Shown here piece after piece: positions 34,806 to 43,706 of a DNA stretch of 64,000 nt (position 1 is the first letter of the stretch; every line of letters begins with the position of its first letter). The notes below the pieces were generated by a model. That model worked only from the letters and a program-made list of their open reading frames with translations. It had not been told where the DNA came from and did no database searches. Both the position numbers and the translations under genes were made by a program. The stretch comes from Bacillota bacterium (GTDB taxonomy: Bacteria > Bacillota > Clostridia > Lachnospirales > Lachnospiraceae): assembly GCA_023441965.1 (NCBI GenBank), contig JAEZNB010000010.1, forward strand, positions 1 to 64,000, read 5' to 3'.

Positions 34806-36077
34806 TTAAACCTCGTCTATTGCTTTACCGATATCATGCCTATAGTATTTATTGTCAAAGCTGATCCAATCAACAGCTTCATAGGCTTTTCTTCTGGCTT
34901 CCTTCAGGTCCTTCCCTAAGGCCGTCACTCCCAGGACCCGACCCCCGTTTGTCACGATCCGCCCCTGCTCTTCCTTGGTTGCGGCATGATAGAGGATATA
35001 ATCCTCCTTCCCGTGAAAACGCTCCAGTCCCTGAAGCGCAAAGCCCTTCTCATAATGTACGGGATAGCCTTCAGAGGCCAGAATAACACATACGGCAGCA
35101 TTCTCTTCAAAGGAAAGCTCAATCTCTTTAAGTCTTCCATCGATACAAGCCTCAAACACCTCAACGATATCATTCTTCATCCTGGGCAGGACCACCTGGG
35201 TCTCCGGATCACCGAAGCGGGCATTGTACTCCAGAACCTTTGGGCCGTACTTGGTCAGCATCAATCCGACAAAGAGAATTCCCACGAAGGGTCTTCCCTC
35301 CGCCCGCATGGCATCCATGGTCGGCTGATAAATATAGCTCCGGCAGAACTCGTCTACCTCCTTCGTGTAGAAGGGACTGGGGGAGAAGGTCCCCATACCA
35401 CCGGTATTAAGCCCCTGATCTCCATCCAAGGCCCGCTTATGATCCTGGGCGCTGGTCATCGTCTTGATTATGGTTCCGTCACAGAAGGCCAGAACAGATA
35501 CCTCCGGTCCACTAATAAATTCTTCGATTACCAGACGGTCTCCCGAGGAGCCGAACTGCTTCTCCACCATGATCTGCTTGACTCCCTCAATGGCTTCCTC
35601 CAGGCTGTTACAGATCAGGACTCCCTTGCCCAGAGCCAATCCATCCGCCTTAAGAACAATTGGATATTTGGAACTCTTCAGGTATTCTATGGCCTCTTCC
35701 GGAGAAGTAAAGATCTCATAGGCCGCTGTGGGTATGTTGTATTTCTTCATCAGGTCCTTGGAAAAGGCTTTGGAGCCTTCGATGATTGCGGCATTCTTCC
35801 TGGGTCCGAAGACACGCAGGCCCTTCGCTTCAAATACATCCACGATACCGGCTACCAAGGGATCGTCCGGTCCCACAACGGTCAGATCAATCCCTTCTCT
35901 GACAGCGAAGTCCGCCAATGCCTCATGCTCCATGACCGGTATATTGACACAAACGGCACATTCCGCTATTCCGGCGTTGCCGGGAGCACAATAGAGCCGG
36001 TCCACCCTGCTGCTCATGGCTACCTTTCTCGCAATCGCATGCTCTCTTCCGCCGCTTCCAATAATCAGCACCTTCAT
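34806..36077 (-). CDS. purD: Phosphoribosylamine-glycine ligase PurD
   Basis: A 423-aa GAR synthetase, second step of purine synthesis. The N-terminal GSGGREHAIA and the ATP-grasp stretches LKADGLALGKGVLI and YNARFGDPETQVVLPR are present; length is typical. It follows purN after a terminator, so it may be transcribed separately or by read-through. Confidence 0.97.
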   Translation of the reverse strand: MKVLIIGSGGREHAIARKVAMSSRVDRLYCAPGNAGIAECAVCVNIPVMEHEALADFAVREGIDLTVVGPDDPLVAGIVDVFEAKGLRVFGPRKNAAIIEGSKAFSKDLMKKYNIPTAAYEIFTSPEEAIEYLKSSKYPIVLKADGLALGKGVLICNSLEEAIEGVKQIMVEKQFGSSGDRLVIEEFISGPEVSVLAFCDGTIIKTMTSAQDHKRALDGDQGLNTGGMGTFSPSPFYTKEVDEFCRSYIYQPTMDAMRAEGRPFVGILFVGLMLTKYGPKVLEYNARFGDPETQVVLPRMKNDIVEVFEACIDGRLKEIELSFEENAAVCVILASEGYPVHYEKGFALQGLERFHGKEDYILYHAATKEEQGRIVTNGGRVLGVTALGKDLKEARRKAYEAVDWISFDNKYYRHDIGKAIDEV

Positions 36078-36150
36078 ATGAATTTTACCTCCCTAATCCT
36101 AAAATGATCCGGCCCTCCCAAGACCCGTAATCTATGCTTCTAAGCCCTGC

Positions 36151-36187
36151 GAAAAAACAGATCGCCAATCCGATCAGCCATCTGTTT
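36151..36187 (-). terminator. Terminator between purN and purD
   Basis: AACAGAT and ATCTGTT form the stem; on the minus strand TTTTTTCGC follows. It separates purMN from purD. Confidence 0.75.
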
Positions 36188-36195
36188 CCTTATGC

Positions 36196-36822
36196 TTATG
36201 AGTTTATATGTGCGATATGATCCTTCACCGTTACTCTTCCCTCTGCAATCAGACGGACTGCCTGAGGGAGGATCACCCATTCCGCTTCTTCCATGACTCT
36301 TCTTTGCAGCAGCTCAGGGGTATCCCCTTCCAGAACCGCCACCGGCTTCTGAAGGATGATCGGCCCGGTATCCGTTCCCTCATCCACATAATGTACCGTG
36401 GCTCCGGTCACCTTCACTCCTCTTGACAGAACCGCCTCATGGACCTTAAGACCATAATAGCCATCCCCACAAAAGGCCGGTATCAGGGAGGGATGAATAT
36501 TGATGATTCTGTTCCTATATGCCCTGACAATCCCCTCCGGAAGTATGACCAGGAAGCCTGCCAGTACCAGCAGATCCACCGGATAGCTGCCCAACAGCTT
36601 CAGAAATGCTTCTTCATATTCCTCGAGGGATGCATATTCTTTTTTCACAATCGTCTCAGCGGGAATCCCGTGCTGCTTGGCCCGCTCCGTGGCGTGGGCC
36701 TTCCTACTGCTGCTGATGACAACCTCTATCCTCACACCAGGAAGCTGCTTCTGTTCGATGCTGTCAATCAGTGCCTGAAGGTTCGTTCCCCCTCCGGATA
36801 CCAGGACTGCCAGTCTTAGCAT
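36196..36822 (-). CDS. purN: Phosphoribosylglycinamide formyltransferase PurN
   Basis: A 208-aa GAR transformylase, third step of purine synthesis. LVSGGGTNLQALID is the N-terminal signature; NIHPSLIPAF carries the catalytic Asn and His, and DEGTDTGPII the Asp. Its start overlaps the purM stop by 7 bp. Confidence 0.96.
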   Translation of the reverse strand: MLRLAVLVSGGGTNLQALIDSIEQKQLPGVRIEVVISSSRKAHATERAKQHGIPAETIVKKEYASLEEYEEAFLKLLGSYPVDLLVLAGFLVILPEGIVRAYRNRIINIHPSLIPAFCGDGYYGLKVHEAVLSRGVKVTGATVHYVDEGTDTGPIILQKPVAVLEGDTPELLQRRVMEEAEWVILPQAVRLIAEGRVTVKDHIAHINS

Positions 36823-37841
36823 AAGCTGACTCCTTTCACACCTGTCTTCGCTTCTCCTACGATGTAAGCCTTTTCTCCTGCTGCCTGCAGAAGCTTCAGG
36901 GCCTGGTCCGCATCCTTGGAATCAACCGCCAGGATCATCCCAAGACCCATATTATAGGTATTATACATAATCCTCTCTTCGATATCTCCGTCCTTTTGCA
37001 GCATACCGAAGATAGGTGGTATCTCATAGCTATTCTGCCTGATATAGGCATGTATACCCTCCGGCAGCATCCTGGGAATATTCTCATAGAAGCCACCGCC
37101 GGTGATATGGCTGCAGCCCTTTACCTTAACCTTACCTGCCTTCAGCGCCTTTAAAGCCCTTACGTATATTTTGGTGGGCGTAAGCAGAGTCTCTCCCAGT
37201 GTAGCTCCCAGTACTTCATAATAGGTATGCAGAGCCTCCCTCTGCATACGGAAAACCTTTCTGACCAGAGAATAACCATTGCTATGGATACCGGAGGAAG
37301 CGATACCGATCAGGGCATCTCCCTGCTTCACCTCTGCTCCGTTGATCAGCTCCCTCTGATCTATGATACCGACAGCAAAACCGGCCAGATCATACTCATC
37401 CTCCGGATAGAAGCCGGGCATCTCGGCAGTCTCACCACCGATCAGAGCTGCTCCCGCCTGCTTACAGCCTTCGGCTACACCCTTAACAATCGTTGCAATC
37501 TTAGCGGGCTCATTCTTGCCGCAGGCGATATAATCCAGGAAAAACAATGGCTCTGCACCGGCACAGGCTATATCATTCACACACATGGCCACACAGTCTA
37601 TACCGATCGTATCATGCTTATCCAGTAAGAATGCGAGCTTCAGCTTGGTTCCCACTCCATCTGTTCCGGAAACCAGGGTGGGCTGCTCCATATCCTTAAA
37701 GCTTTCCAGGGAAAATGCACCGGAAAAGCCGCCGATATCGGACAGTACTTCCTTCCTCATGGTTCCCTTGATATGCTCCTTCATGAGCTCCACAGCCTTA
37801 TAACCGGCTTCAATATCTACTCCAGCCTTCTTGTAATCCAT
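36816..37841 (-). CDS. purM: Phosphoribosylformylglycinamidine cyclo-ligase PurM
   Basis: A 341-aa AIR synthetase. The ATG at 37841 has GGAGG six bases upstream and gives the family N-terminus MDYKKAGVDIEAGYKAV; a longer frame adds 13 poorly fitting residues. DIGGFSGAF and GGETAEMPGFY are conserved. It heads a short purM-purN-(terminator)-purD set; purH is not between purN and purD as in many Firmicutes. Confidence 0.96.
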   Translation of the reverse strand: MDYKKAGVDIEAGYKAVELMKEHIKGTMRKEVLSDIGGFSGAFSLESFKDMEQPTLVSGTDGVGTKLKLAFLLDKHDTIGIDCVAMCVNDIACAGAEPLFFLDYIACGKNEPAKIATIVKGVAEGCKQAGAALIGGETAEMPGFYPEDEYDLAGFAVGIIDQRELINGAEVKQGDALIGIASSGIHSNGYSLVRKVFRMQREALHTYYEVLGATLGETLLTPTKIYVRALKALKAGKVKVKGCSHITGGGFYENIPRMLPEGIHAYIRQNSYEIPPIFGMLQKDGDIEERIMYNTYNMGLGMILAVDSKDADQALKLLQAAGEKAYIVGEAKTGVKGVSLC

Positions 37842-37997
37842 ATGAATCCTCCATCGTACCGATGCCATGACTGAAGGCATCCGTATATTGTAAGCAGCGT
37901 GTTATTCTTCCTCTCAGGGCAGCATCCTCGTAGCCTGCAGAAAGGGGCTATGATAGCCTGCCCTTGTACTCCATGTTCCGTCTGCCAACATTCTAGC

Positions 37998-38024
37998 ATA
38001 TTCCTTTCCGTTTGTCGTTAATTT
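37998..38024 (-). promoter_or_regulatory. Possible purM promoter
   Basis: On the minus strand an extended -10 TGCTAGAAT lies about 150 bp before purM with a weak CGACAA -35. The leader between it and purM is GC-richer, with pairing potential, but does not match the purine, ZTP or PRPP riboswitch consensus I know. Confidence 0.3.
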
Positions 38025-38130
38025 TCAGAGGAAAATTACTTATGCTATTTATTACTGCATCTAATATAAGTGGCTCAATTCATAAGTATGAGTAATCTTA
38101 ATCTACCTTCCGTTTCCTCTTCGATGACAA

Positions 38131-38157
38131 AAGCAGCGCTATTTTCGCGCTGCTTTT
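38131..38157. terminator. Bidirectional terminator after ABC permease gene
   Basis: AGCAGCGC and GCGCTGCT form an 8-bp stem flanked by A-run and T-run on both sides, 20 bp past the permease stop. Confidence 0.85.
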
Positions 38158-38175
38158 TGTAAGTCTGAATTAGAA

Positions 38176-39747
38176 TTATAACTCCTGATAACGCTTTGCT
38201 CCATAAGACAGTAAGATCCGGTACAGAAGAACTATCCCCAGGATCATCATTCCCAGATAGAGCAGATAGGATATCAGAAAGTCCTTGATGACCAGCAGTA
38301 ACAGCACCTGTATTCCTATGATCAGAAAGCTGCTGAACAAGGTCATCATGGTTGCTGCGCTCTGCTTTACCACCACTGTCTCCGAGGTCCAGTTAAGGTT
38401 GGGAAACCTAAGATTTATGATAAGTCCCAGTTGCGAAGTGAATAGGGCGTTCACCAGGACAACCAGAAGCAGAATCAGGCCTGTCATAAGCTCCATCTTC
38501 AGGGCTATGGCAATCAGGATCGCATCGATGAGGGCCGGTGCCATCACCAGCAGATTGACCAGAATCTTCGATGCAAAGATCGTGGAGGCCGCCACGGGAA
38601 GGGTCTTTCCGATCCATAGGCTTCTACCCTCGATGGAGACAGATGCCATGGTAGTACAGCTCATACCGATGCAGAAGGATATAAACACGGGTCCTCCCTG
38701 AGATATCATCCATGCCAGCTGTGGATCTCCTCCCAGCTTCTGCGGGTCCACAAAAAACAGGGCAATTGCTCCGATGGTCAGAATAACGATACCAATCCCA
38801 GTATTCAGCACATAAATCGGTGACGCAAAATAGCGCTTGATCTCTTTGCGGAATAGGGCCTTTAAGGGCGAGGCGGTACTAAGCCCTTCCATTTTATATT
38901 TTCTTCGATAGCTTCCTGCCATGACCAGCGAATTCAGCTTGCGGAAGAGCTTACCCACCAGGTAGGTAAACAGAACAAGGGTCCCAAGGGAAATCAGCAG
39001 AAAGCAGACCAAGGCCTTACTATCCCCTTGAATGACGGCCTGCCCATAGATTTGCGCCAAGGGATAGGTGGAATTCACCTGTTCTGACAGGGTCCTGCTT
39101 ATGTTGATTATCTCAGCTTCGGAGCTTCCCGAGGTAAAAGACAAAATCAGGATAAAAACCATCAGCAGCATATAGCCCAGAATGCTGACCAGGTTGCTAT
39201 GACGAAATCTGGCCGAGGCAAAGGCTACCAGGGTGCCAAGCACGGAAGCCAGCAGAATCGGAACCAAAGGGATAAAGAATATCATTATGGCTCCATAGAG
39301 GTAGAAGAGGATGCCAGGAGCTGCCAATAGCCCATAGGCAACCATCATCGGTACCATAAGCATCAGGACAAATACTATATTCAGACTGTATAAGAGCAGA
39401 ACTCTGCTGGCAACGATCTTACCTGTGCTCACCGGCAAGGACATAGTCAGATCATAATCACGGAAGCCAAAGATGGTTCCCTTTACTTTAAATATGGTAG
39501 TCATCAGTACAAGCAGGCTGCTTGCTGCCATGATCAGGGACGGCAGGATCTCAATGCATTCATAGAGCAGTAAGGCCTTCCCCATCATATAGCAATAGAA
39601 AAAGGCGACGGCAGCCATGGCAACCACAAATAGCCCGGTTCCCACATACAAAACCTTAGGTTTTTTCTTTTTGCCGTTTCCTATGTAAAACATGTCTCCA
39701 AGCAAAGCCCATACCTGGACACTGAATAGTCTAATGATTTTCCTCAT
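38176..39747 (-). CDS. ABC transporter permease
   Basis: A 523-aa membrane protein with about twelve hydrophobic segments in two halves and a cytoplasmic stretch near 280-310. The ATG at 39747 has GGAGG upstream. It follows the ATPase gene by 44 bp and should form an exporter or ABC-2-like transporter with it. The substrate cannot be told from the sequence. Confidence 0.85.
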   Translation of the reverse strand: MRKIIRLFSVQVWALLGDMFYIGNGKKKKPKVLYVGTGLFVVAMAAVAFFYCYMMGKALLLYECIEILPSLIMAASSLLVLMTTIFKVKGTIFGFRDYDLTMSLPVSTGKIVASRVLLLYSLNIVFVLMLMVPMMVAYGLLAAPGILFYLYGAIMIFFIPLVPILLASVLGTLVAFASARFRHSNLVSILGYMLLMVFILILSFTSGSSEAEIINISRTLSEQVNSTYPLAQIYGQAVIQGDSKALVCFLLISLGTLVLFTYLVGKLFRKLNSLVMAGSYRRKYKMEGLSTASPLKALFRKEIKRYFASPIYVLNTGIGIVILTIGAIALFFVDPQKLGGDPQLAWMISQGGPVFISFCIGMSCTTMASVSIEGRSLWIGKTLPVAASTIFASKILVNLLVMAPALIDAILIAIALKMELMTGLILLLVVLVNALFTSQLGLIINLRFPNLNWTSETVVVKQSAATMMTLFSSFLIIGIQVLLLLVIKDFLISYLLYLGMMILGIVLLYRILLSYGAKRYQEL

Positions 39748-39791
39748 TGTTTTCCTCCATGCAGCCGGAGATAGCACTTCGGCCTGTCTTC

Positions 39792-40514
39792 TTATTCCTC
39801 AACCTTTCTGTCGATCAACTCCATGAAGACATCCTCAAGACTAAGATTGCCCTTCACCTCTTCTATGGTTCCACAGGCTACCAGCATCCCGCTCTTGATG
39901 ATTGCAATTTTGTTGCACAGCTTCTCAGCTACTTCCAGAACGTGGGTCGAAAAGAAGATGGCACTGCCTCCCTTACATAGCTCCGCCATAATTGTCTTCA
40001 GGGTATGGGCAGCCTTTGGGTCCAGTCCCACAAAGGGCTCATCCAGTATAAGTAGCTTGGGTCTATGTATCAGAGCTGCTATAATAGCCAGCTTTTGCTT
40101 CATACCATGAGAATAGGAGGATATGGTATCTCCCAGGTTCGTAGTAATTTCAAAGGCATCCGCATACCTCTCGATCAGGGTTTCACGGTCAAACTTTGTA
40201 ACCTCATAGATATCTGCGATAAAATTCAGGTATCCGATTCCGGTCAGATGCTCATACAGATCCGGATTATCCGGAATATAGGCAGTCATCTTCTTACAGG
40301 CTACCGCTTCCTTCCTGATGGATTTCCCATCAATCCGAATCTCTCCCTCATCAAAATCCAGAACCCCGGCGACTGCCCGGATCGTCGTTGTCTTTCCTGC
40401 TCCGTTATGTCCGATGAAGCCGAAGATATCCCCTGCCCTGACTGTCAGGCTTAAGTTATCCACTGCCTTTTTATCCCCTTTGTAGGTCTTAGAAAAATTT
40501 GTGATATTTAGCAT
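39792..40514 (-). CDS. ABC transporter ATP-binding protein
   Basis: A 240-aa ATPase: Walker A GHNGAGKTT, signature SSYSHGMKQKLAII and Walker B LLILDEPFVGLDP, followed by the H-loop FFSTHVLEVAE. It energises the permease encoded immediately downstream. The class is that of ABC-2-type exporters. Confidence 0.93.
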   Translation of the reverse strand: MLNITNFSKTYKGDKKAVDNLSLTVRAGDIFGFIGHNGAGKTTTIRAVAGVLDFDEGEIRIDGKSIRKEAVACKKMTAYIPDNPDLYEHLTGIGYLNFIADIYEVTKFDRETLIERYADAFEITTNLGDTISSYSHGMKQKLAIIAALIHRPKLLILDEPFVGLDPKAAHTLKTIMAELCKGGSAIFFSTHVLEVAEKLCNKIAIIKSGMLVACGTIEEVKGNLSLEDVFMELIDRKVEE

Positions 40515-40566
40515 GCTCCGCTCCTCTCCTTTTTCCTTACCTTATAACATTCATAACCCCCCATGA

Positions 40567-42645
40567 CTACATCCGGTCGAAGGCATCATTGAGCGCCTGT
40601 GTTCCCTCCAGGACAAACCTGCAGTCTGAAATAATCGGGATAGAACTACCATCCTTTAAGCATACAGAGATCTCTGCAATCTCATCATAGGGCAGGGTAA
40701 TATCCGTATGGCAGTTAAAATATGCTTTTGACGGATCGCTTTTACGCAGACTTGATATTTCATTTTCCCGGGCTATGATCTCCTTGCCATCAGGATTATA
40801 TACCTTGAAATCCTCGCTCATCTGATAGCAGGTGTCACCGATCGCAAAATGAGGTCCTGTCTTTTCTGCAATCAGAATCGGAAGCATACGGGCGATATCG
40901 TATTTTTTGCCCATCATATAGGCTGTAGTGTTGGTACCTATGGCAAATTCGCCAAGGGGCAGGAAATCATGGTTAAACAAGAGATTCTCCTTGATATAGC
41001 TCTGATTCCTGCTCTCCTCCTCGAAGTTTTGGCAGTGATATTCCACTATCCTTCCATCCTCGAAGATCAGCTCCAGTTCCCGATATTCCAGATCATTCAG
41101 ATAAACCTTAGGCACATGGAGAATACCCTTTGTACCCTTCAGTACCGGCGAGGTGAAGACCTCTCCGACCGGAATATTCACATCTGCCACACAGTTCTCA
41201 AAAATGGTCTCCTTCTCCTTATCTCTAAGGGGAAAGAGCTGCACCAGCATATCCGTGTGATTATTGCCCTTACCGCGGATTCTTACCGCTTCTCCCAGAT
41301 CCAGAGTATCGCAGATCTTCTGTTGAATACTGCGGTACAGCTCATTGTCCAGTGTGTTCACCTTCACTGTATCGGCAAAGATTGCTTCAAAGTCCTTGCC
41401 GATCTCCGGAACCGGGTAAGCTATAATGGTAAAGGAGGTCTCATCCAGCTTATAATATTCCTTCAGTATGAAGTTCTCCTCATTATAATAATCCACATAC
41501 AGCTTCTGCTGCCGTTTGTCCAGCTTAACGACTTCCTTCTTATCCTCCGGCTCAAAAAGCTTCTCACCGAATACCTGTACAACGGCAGGTCCACCATAGT
41601 AGGGTGTAAGCTCCCGGTAGCCCTCAAGCGCTGCTTTGCGGCTCTTCAGCCTCTTCTCGTTCAAGGCCTTATCCAAGAGAAGGCCGATATCAAAACGATG
41701 ATCATAATCATACTGTTTATTGGGGCTGGTGGCATGATAACCAACCTTCAAATGCTGTTTCTTATTGAGGACATTCAAGGCAGCCCGGAAGATCACCGAC
41801 TTCAGTCCCATCTTCTCGAAATTACGGACGGCAAGACGGATCATCCGCTCATAGCCCAACTGATAGCGGATGTTCACCAGATTTTTCGTCTCCAGAGGCT
41901 TGCGGCTTACGATAAAGCCCAAACGGTAACCCTCCGTAAAGGTATCAGCCATCGCCTGAACCTGCTCTTCCGGCAGGGAATTTAAAAACTGGGCAGTCTT
42001 AAGCTCGTTCTCCGAAATATAATCCCCGAAATAGTACAGATAACTAAGGTCTGTCAGATCCGCCTCCATAATGATATCCCTGGCAAAGGATACCTCCGTA
42101 TCAATCATCTGCTCGGTCCGGCTTGTAACAAACAATTCACAATAGTCGCTCATGAAATCATAAATAACCTTCTTCGCATCCCGATAAGTGAATTCATCCT
42201 CCCACTCATAGAGCTTATAAATCTCCAGAAAGAGCTCCAGATAAACCGTCAGCTCCTTCCATCTCTGCTCATAAGCATAGATAATCAGACCACGCAGCTC
42301 CGTGCAGAGGAAGCTAAGCAACCTTCCATGCTTGATTCCCATACGCTTGCAGGCATAGGCGGGATTCGCATAGCTGACCTGATAATTATCTCCTGTAATG
42401 TCCTCATAAAGAGAACGGTTCAAAGCCTGATGCTCCTTCAGGGTCAGTCCCCTGATCCGATTCTGCCGGCTTAACTCTGCCACTCCCTTTACCTGCAGGA
42501 TAAAGGCAGCAACCCGGGAGAAATACTCCCGATAAGCTTCTCCTACTGCGGTTTCATTTTCGATCTGACCGATTCTATCCATGGCCAGCTCATAGCGTTC
42601 CTGTATCTCTTCTAATTCTTCCTGGCTTAATTTCATAATATCCAT
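40567..42645 (-). CDS. M29-type aminopeptidase
   Basis: A 692-aa protein whose C-terminal half (about 350-690) matches the M29 metallo-aminopeptidase family: EFAIGTNTTAYMM, AEKTGPHFAIGD and HTDITLPYDEI carry the likely metal ligands. The N-terminal ~340 residues are a helical extension longer than in classic aminopeptidase T. It is probably a cytoplasmic peptidase; substrate unknown. Confidence 0.8.
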   Translation of the reverse strand: MDIMKLSQEELEEIQERYELAMDRIGQIENETAVGEAYREYFSRVAAFILQVKGVAELSRQNRIRGLTLKEHQALNRSLYEDITGDNYQVSYANPAYACKRMGIKHGRLLSFLCTELRGLIIYAYEQRWKELTVYLELFLEIYKLYEWEDEFTYRDAKKVIYDFMSDYCELFVTSRTEQMIDTEVSFARDIIMEADLTDLSYLYYFGDYISENELKTAQFLNSLPEEQVQAMADTFTEGYRLGFIVSRKPLETKNLVNIRYQLGYERMIRLAVRNFEKMGLKSVIFRAALNVLNKKQHLKVGYHATSPNKQYDYDHRFDIGLLLDKALNEKRLKSRKAALEGYRELTPYYGGPAVVQVFGEKLFEPEDKKEVVKLDKRQQKLYVDYYNEENFILKEYYKLDETSFTIIAYPVPEIGKDFEAIFADTVKVNTLDNELYRSIQQKICDTLDLGEAVRIRGKGNNHTDMLVQLFPLRDKEKETIFENCVADVNIPVGEVFTSPVLKGTKGILHVPKVYLNDLEYRELELIFEDGRIVEYHCQNFEEESRNQSYIKENLLFNHDFLPLGEFAIGTNTTAYMMGKKYDIARMLPILIAEKTGPHFAIGDTCYQMSEDFKVYNPDGKEIIARENEISSLRKSDPSKAYFNCHTDITLPYDEIAEISVCLKDGSSIPIISDCRFVLEGTQALNDAFDRM

Positions 42646-42693
42646 TCTGTTCTCCTCCCGCGAAGCATCTCCGCTCTTCTTATGATCTTATAT

Positions 42694-43026
42694 TTATTGG
42701 GCAAAGCCTAAGATATAGATAATAATCAGTATAATTGTCATGATTCCGTTTAAGGCAGCTCCGATCAGGGGGAAGCGGTAGAAGATATCCCTCTGCTTGA
42801 AGGCCTTATAGGACAGGGCAAAACCGATGATTGCCAGCACAAGCAGGAGCATCCCCAGGATTCCGAGCATTTCTCCTCCTTTACCCTGAAACACTCCGGA
42901 TACGATACTGACTGCCAACAATCCTAAGGTGACCGCTGTTCCGATCACTGCCGAGAGGATCCCCATCCTGGGATGCTTTCTTCCGGAGAATTGAATCATC
43001 TCCTTCTTCTTAAAAAGCTTAATCAT
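42694..43026 (-). CDS. Small membrane protein (DUF6142-like)
   Basis: A 110-aa protein with a basic N-terminus and three hydrophobic helices (about 23-43, 51-71, 85-108). It resembles DUF6142 proteins of Lachnospiraceae. Its start overlaps the VanZ stop by 8 bp, so they are co-transcribed. Confidence 0.7.
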   Translation of the reverse strand: MIKLFKKKEMIQFSGRKHPRMGILSAVIGTAVTLGLLAVSIVSGVFQGKGGEMLGILGMLLLVLAIIGFALSYKAFKQRDIFYRFPLIGAALNGIMTIILIIIYILGFAQ

Positions 43027-43507
43027 GTCTTCTCCTTTTCCTTATCTTCCTCTGCATCCATCGTACCAGCTGACGGCAGACTACATAGAGCAGATAACCC
43101 AAGATTCCTCCGCCGGTATTCAGAAGGATGTCATCCACATCAAAAATACCAACCCGGGTCACCATCTGGATCGCCTCGGCTGCCAGACTGAACAAGAGGC
43201 TATAGAAGGCCACCCGGAAAAATCCGCGGTACTTCTCATAGACAATGGGCAGCAGAAAGCCAAAGGGCATAAAGGCAATGATATTGCCGAGAATATTAAT
43301 CATAAAGACATCAAAGCCTACCAGCTGCCGGTATTTGATAAACCTTTTTATTTCCACAAAAAGCTCAAGGTTATACCGATACTCCTCCGAAAAGCTGCCC
43401 CTTCCGAAGGATTCGCTGAAAAACAAAAAATAAGCTAACACGATGATATATAGATAAAAAAATAACCTGACGGTATTTTTTCGGAACTTCTTCGTTTGAT
43501 GCTTCAA
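43019..43507 (-). CDS. VanZ-family membrane protein
   Basis: A 162-aa VanZ-like protein with four membrane helices. NILGNIIAFMPFGFLLPIV and FDVDDILLNTGGGILGYLLY are the typical stretches. Family members can affect glycopeptide sensitivity, but there are no other van genes here, so a general envelope role is likelier. Confidence 0.88.
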   Translation of the reverse strand: MKHQTKKFRKNTVRLFFYLYIIVLAYFLFFSESFGRGSFSEEYRYNLELFVEIKRFIKYRQLVGFDVFMINILGNIIAFMPFGFLLPIVYEKYRGFFRVAFYSLLFSLAAEAIQMVTRVGIFDVDDILLNTGGGILGYLLYVVCRQLVRWMQRKIRKRRRHD

Positions 43508-43706
43508 CTTTATACCTCATATTCTGGATTTTCTTAATAGATTCTCCTCGGTAAATAAAAATATACGGGACAAGAACAGGAAAGACTGATGGATAACAGT
43601 TATTCTTTAATTATAAAACAAATCCATACCCTAGTAAAGTATGGTTTGGTATAATAATGATATAAATGCGAATAATACCAATAAGCTATCAAACGAGGTG
43701 TCCTAA

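Noticed and set aside
37842..38024. ZTP or purine riboswitch before purM
   Set aside because: The conserved core sequences of these classes are not present in the leader.
43019..43507. Glycopeptide resistance locus
   Set aside because: Only a VanZ-like gene is present; no vanHAX-type ligase or regulator lies nearby.
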